This document shows positions 62,156 to 64,000 of a stretch of 64,000 bases of DNA, in pieces. The translations under genes were made by a program, and so were the position numbers. The stretch is from Pseudomonas asiatica. Lineage in GTDB: Bacteria > Pseudomonadota > Gammaproteobacteria > Pseudomonadales > Pseudomonadaceae. Below the pieces are notes generated by a model that was not told where the DNA came from, searched no databases, and worked only from the letters and a program-made list of their open reading frames with translations. The stretch lies in NCBI RefSeq assembly GCF_009932335.1, contig NZ_BLJF01000001.1:1364001-1428000 (forward strand), in the 5' to 3' direction. The first letter of the stretch is position 1; every line of letters begins with the position of its first letter.

Positions 62156-62587
62156 GGCGCCAGAAGAGGCTCGGGTTGCGCGTACAGCAGTTGAGTCGAT
62201 CATCCAGGTTTGCAAATCGATCAAGCCTTGCTCATTCAATTTCAGGTGCAAGCGTTTGAGCATCTGATCGAACGTCCCCTGGTTTCGCCAGTCCCGGAAC
62301 CGTTGATACACCGTTGACCACGGGCCAAATCGCTCCGGCATATCTCGCCACGCAGCACCCGAGCAGAGCACCCAGAGCACGCCATCGAGCATCAGCCGAT
62401 CACTCAGGCGGGGCCGCCCCCGACCATGGGTTTCAGTGAAGAGATCGGCAACCAAAGCCCAAGCCTCATCCGAGAGTTCGTAACGCTTAGCCATCACAGA
62501 ATTCCTTTCCGTAGATGGCGGATGACTCTACAAAATCTCAGCGTTCAAGGGGCAGCGATCGGGTTTCTCGGGATTTCGTACAGAGCC
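61641..62587 (-). mobile_element. IS5-family insertion sequence (IS427-like)
   Basis: GGCTCTGTACGAAA at 61641-61654 is repeated inverted at the right end (TTTCGTACAGAGCC, ending 62587). The flanking TA at 61639-61640 and 62588-62589 is the target duplication. The 947-bp element contains two overlapping transposase frames read leftward. It has inserted between the zinc-ribbon gene and the small membrane peptide gene. Confidence 0.85.
62114..62497 (-). CDS. IS5-family transposase, first frame
   Basis: The 127-residue frame begins MMAKRYELSDEAWALVADLF and has RPRLSDRLMLDGVLWVLCSG AAWRDMPERFGPW-type DUF4096 text, then WMIDSTAVRATRASSGAGKK. It covers the DNA-binding domain and the first catalytic aspartate (IDST). 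The gene ends after AAAAAA GGGGG, a likely -1 frameshift site (62143-62153) into the second frame. Confidence 0.85.
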   Translation of the reverse strand: MMAKRYELSDEAWALVADLFTETHGRGRPRLSDRLMLDGVLWVLCSGAAWRDMPERFGPWSTVYQRFRDWRNQGTFDQMLKRLHLKLNEQGLIDLQTWMIDSTAVRATRASSGAGKKGGLTSLPITL

Positions 62588-62630
62588 TAGGGTATAGGCG
62601 GACAAGTCGATCAATCAGGAGCATTCAGCC

Positions 62631-62756
62631 ATGAAGAATATCTTTGCCGTTGTCGGTTTTATCGTGATCGCTACCAAGAGTTATGAGCTGTACCGCGAAT
62701 ACAGCGAGATGAAGCGTGAGAAAGCGGCGCGGGAGGCCGCCGCCGGTTCGGTTTGA
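62631..62756 (+). CDS. 41-residue membrane peptide
   Basis: ATG 62631 behind AGGAG opens a 41-codon frame: MKNIFAVVGFIVIATKSYEL, YREYSEMKREKAAREAAAGS and V. It has one hydrophobic helix (about 4-15) and a charged helical tail. The good RBS and amphipathic tail favour translation. It once followed the zinc-ribbon gene by about 50 bases before the IS inserted. Function unknown. Confidence 0.6.
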   Translation: MKNIFAVVGFIVIATKSYELYREYSEMKREKAAREAAAGSV

Positions 62757-62988
62757 CGTGCGCCGAGTTGTGGCATTGACGACCTGTTCGAGGATATCGG
62801 GAAGGCTACGGAGCTGAAAGTTTGTCATTAATTTATGCATTTGCATTCGACCAATGAGTACTACTGGGGCTCTGCCCGGCACTCGGCTGAAAAACCGGTT
62901 AAAGTTACAGCAATTTGCCGGTACTGGATGGAAGATGAATAGGCGCCTCACGGAACATGGCAAGCAATCAGAAACCAAGGAGGAATAA

Positions 62989-63726
62989 ATGCGAACGCAG
63001 GTCATCGTCGAGGATCATGTTCTGCCACAACTGCTTACTTCGGCCATTGAAGCTTACGAAGTGTCACACAGAGCTCATGCTCGGGGTCGAAGCAACAAGA
63101 AGCTCGAGACGTTCGGGTTGCTGTGGGGGTATGCGTTACCGGTGCGCAACGGAGTGCCGGCGCGCTTAGTCGCGGTGGTCGCCACTGTCGAGACCTCGGC
63201 ACTGAGGCACACCGACTGGGTGCGGCCTGATTTCGAGTCCATCGCGATGAAGCGGGATTTCTTCGGCGAATACTGGCCGCAGCTTGAGCTGATTGGTACG
63301 TTCCATTCGCACCCCTACGAAGATCTGAGTGAGGTCAATGACACCAAGGGGTGGCGCGCTTCGGAGGCGGACATGGCGTTTTGGCCGGCCTTTCACGAGT
63401 TCGTTTGCCCGGACATGGATGAGTTGGCGCATCTGGTGATTGCAATCACTGGGTTGGCACGTAAGGGTACTGCCGAACCAGATCGTCTGGCGGGCACTGA
63501 ATACACCTCGGGTTATGTTGTCAGCGCGGACAAGCGCAAGCTGTGGGTCAAGGGTTACACATCTGCGCTGCACGAAGAGATCGACGAAGATGCGCCATTT
63601 GATGAGGCATTCATGGCTGGAGAAATCGAGTTGGAGCGTTCCTACGATGTCTATGAGGATGAAGATGTACTGTTGGAAATACCCTCGCTGGAGGCGCGCT
63701 TCCGGCATCAGCTACTGCGCAGGTGA
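62989..63726 (+). CDS. JAMM/Mov34-MPN metalloprotease-like protein
   Basis: The 245-residue protein starts at ATG 62989 behind AAGGAGG. It has KLETFGLLWGYALP with the catalytic glutamate (E40), GTFHSHPYEDLSEVNDTKGW with H106 and H108, and ASEADMAFW with S125 and D128. These form the complete JAMM zinc site E...HxHP...SxxD. The enzymes remove ubiquitin-like or C-terminal peptide modifiers, and in bacteria appear in CBASS and related defence operons. An acidic C-terminal region follows. No ubiquitin-like or E1 gene is visible in the window. Confidence 0.82.
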   Translation: MRTQVIVEDHVLPQLLTSAIEAYEVSHRAHARGRSNKKLETFGLLWGYALPVRNGVPARLVAVVATVETSALRHTDWVRPDFESIAMKRDFFGEYWPQLELIGTFHSHPYEDLSEVNDTKGWRASEADMAFWPAFHEFVCPDMDELAHLVIAITGLARKGTAEPDRLAGTEYTSGYVVSADKRKLWVKGYTSALHEEIDEDAPFDEAFMAGEIELERSYDVYEDEDVLLEIPSLEARFRHQLLRR

Positions 63727-63843
63727 ACGTAAGCTGTTCATGCTGAGAAAACACCTGCGGCTGGCTGGCGAGCGGGCCTCGTCTGATCCAGCCGAGTTGG
63801 GGCTCATCTCCGAGCCCCTTTTCGACTGTGCTTGCTAGTGAGC

Positions 63844-64000
63844 TTATGCAGCCTCGAGCGTTGCCATACGGCCGTAGGGCAACGTGAGCAGTAGTTGATT
63901 CTCTTGCGATTGAATCAGGTGGCGAGCCTTGTCTTCGATACGCTGCAGGACCACGGTTTTGTCACCCATGTTACCCCGTACCAGTTCACGATGTTGGGCA
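63844..64000 (-). CDS. C-terminal end of a leftward gene, start outside window
   Basis: A frame open from the right edge encodes MGDKTVVLQRIEDKARHLIQ, then SQENQLLLTLPYGRMATLEA and A, ending at TAA 63846-63844. It is convergent with the JAMM gene. At least 51 residues are visible. I do not recognise the family. Confidence 0.5.
   Translation of the reverse strand, partial: AQHRELVRGNMGDKTVVLQRIEDKARHLIQSQENQLLLTLPYGRMATLEAA

Noticed and set aside
63727..63838. 32-codon frame MLRKHLRL... after the JAMM gene
   Set aside because: Very short with no RBS; may be the remains of a gene but cannot be supported.

Overview
The window is high-GC gammaproteobacterial DNA from the Pseudomonas putida group. 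From memory of P. putida KT2440, the chromosomal order here matches it: periplasmic asparaginase, ribose operon rbsBACRKD, nucleoside hydrolase, then thrS-infC-rpmI-rplT-pheS-pheT-ihfA-merR. Typical Pseudomonas REP/BIME pairs lie between these genes. No database search was possible. Family names rest on motifs I could read and on general knowledge of the families.

Positions 1-37032 are most of a temperate siphophage prophage with an HK97-type head. Its left end lies outside the window. Layout: a leftward block with a CsrA-like protein and a LuxR-type HTH (1-2905); the switch with a LexA/S24 repressor, operators and Cro-like protein (2940-4637); the early and replication genes Rha, O-like, DnaC, DnaB, Lar-like, an internal tyrosine recombinase and antiterminator Q (4773-12180); a PagL moron and a decayed stretch (12406-14359); holin, two HNH proteins, terminase, portal, protease, capsid and connectors (14406-23167); tail genes including a GGGAAAC -1 frameshift chaperone, tape measure, tip protein and fibres (23223-35555); and a lysis module with lysozyme-like protein and Rz/Rz1 (35630-36773). 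A 59-bp copy of the 3' part of tRNA-Val(GAC) at 36974-37032 is the right attachment site. An intact tandem tRNA-Val follows at 37192.

Positions 37400-57036 are core chromosome. They hold a SPOR lipoprotein, an HD hydrolase, a DUF1654 protein under a LexA-type box, asparaginase, the ribose uptake and phosphorylation operon with its LacI-type operator, nucleoside hydrolase, an I78 inhibitor lipoprotein, a cold-shock protein, the translation cluster thrS to ihfA, and tRNA-Pro(GGG).

Positions 57037-64000 are an accessory island beginning after tRNA-Pro. A WYL-domain regulator and a multi-span membrane protein run leftward. Divergently run a one-helix coiled-coil protein, an ADP-ribosylglycohydrolase-like protein lacking two metal-binding aspartates, a zinc-ribbon protein, a 41-residue membrane peptide and a JAMM metalloprotease. 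An IS5-family element sits between the zinc-ribbon and the peptide genes. I consider this island the best candidate for an undescribed, possibly defence-related, system.
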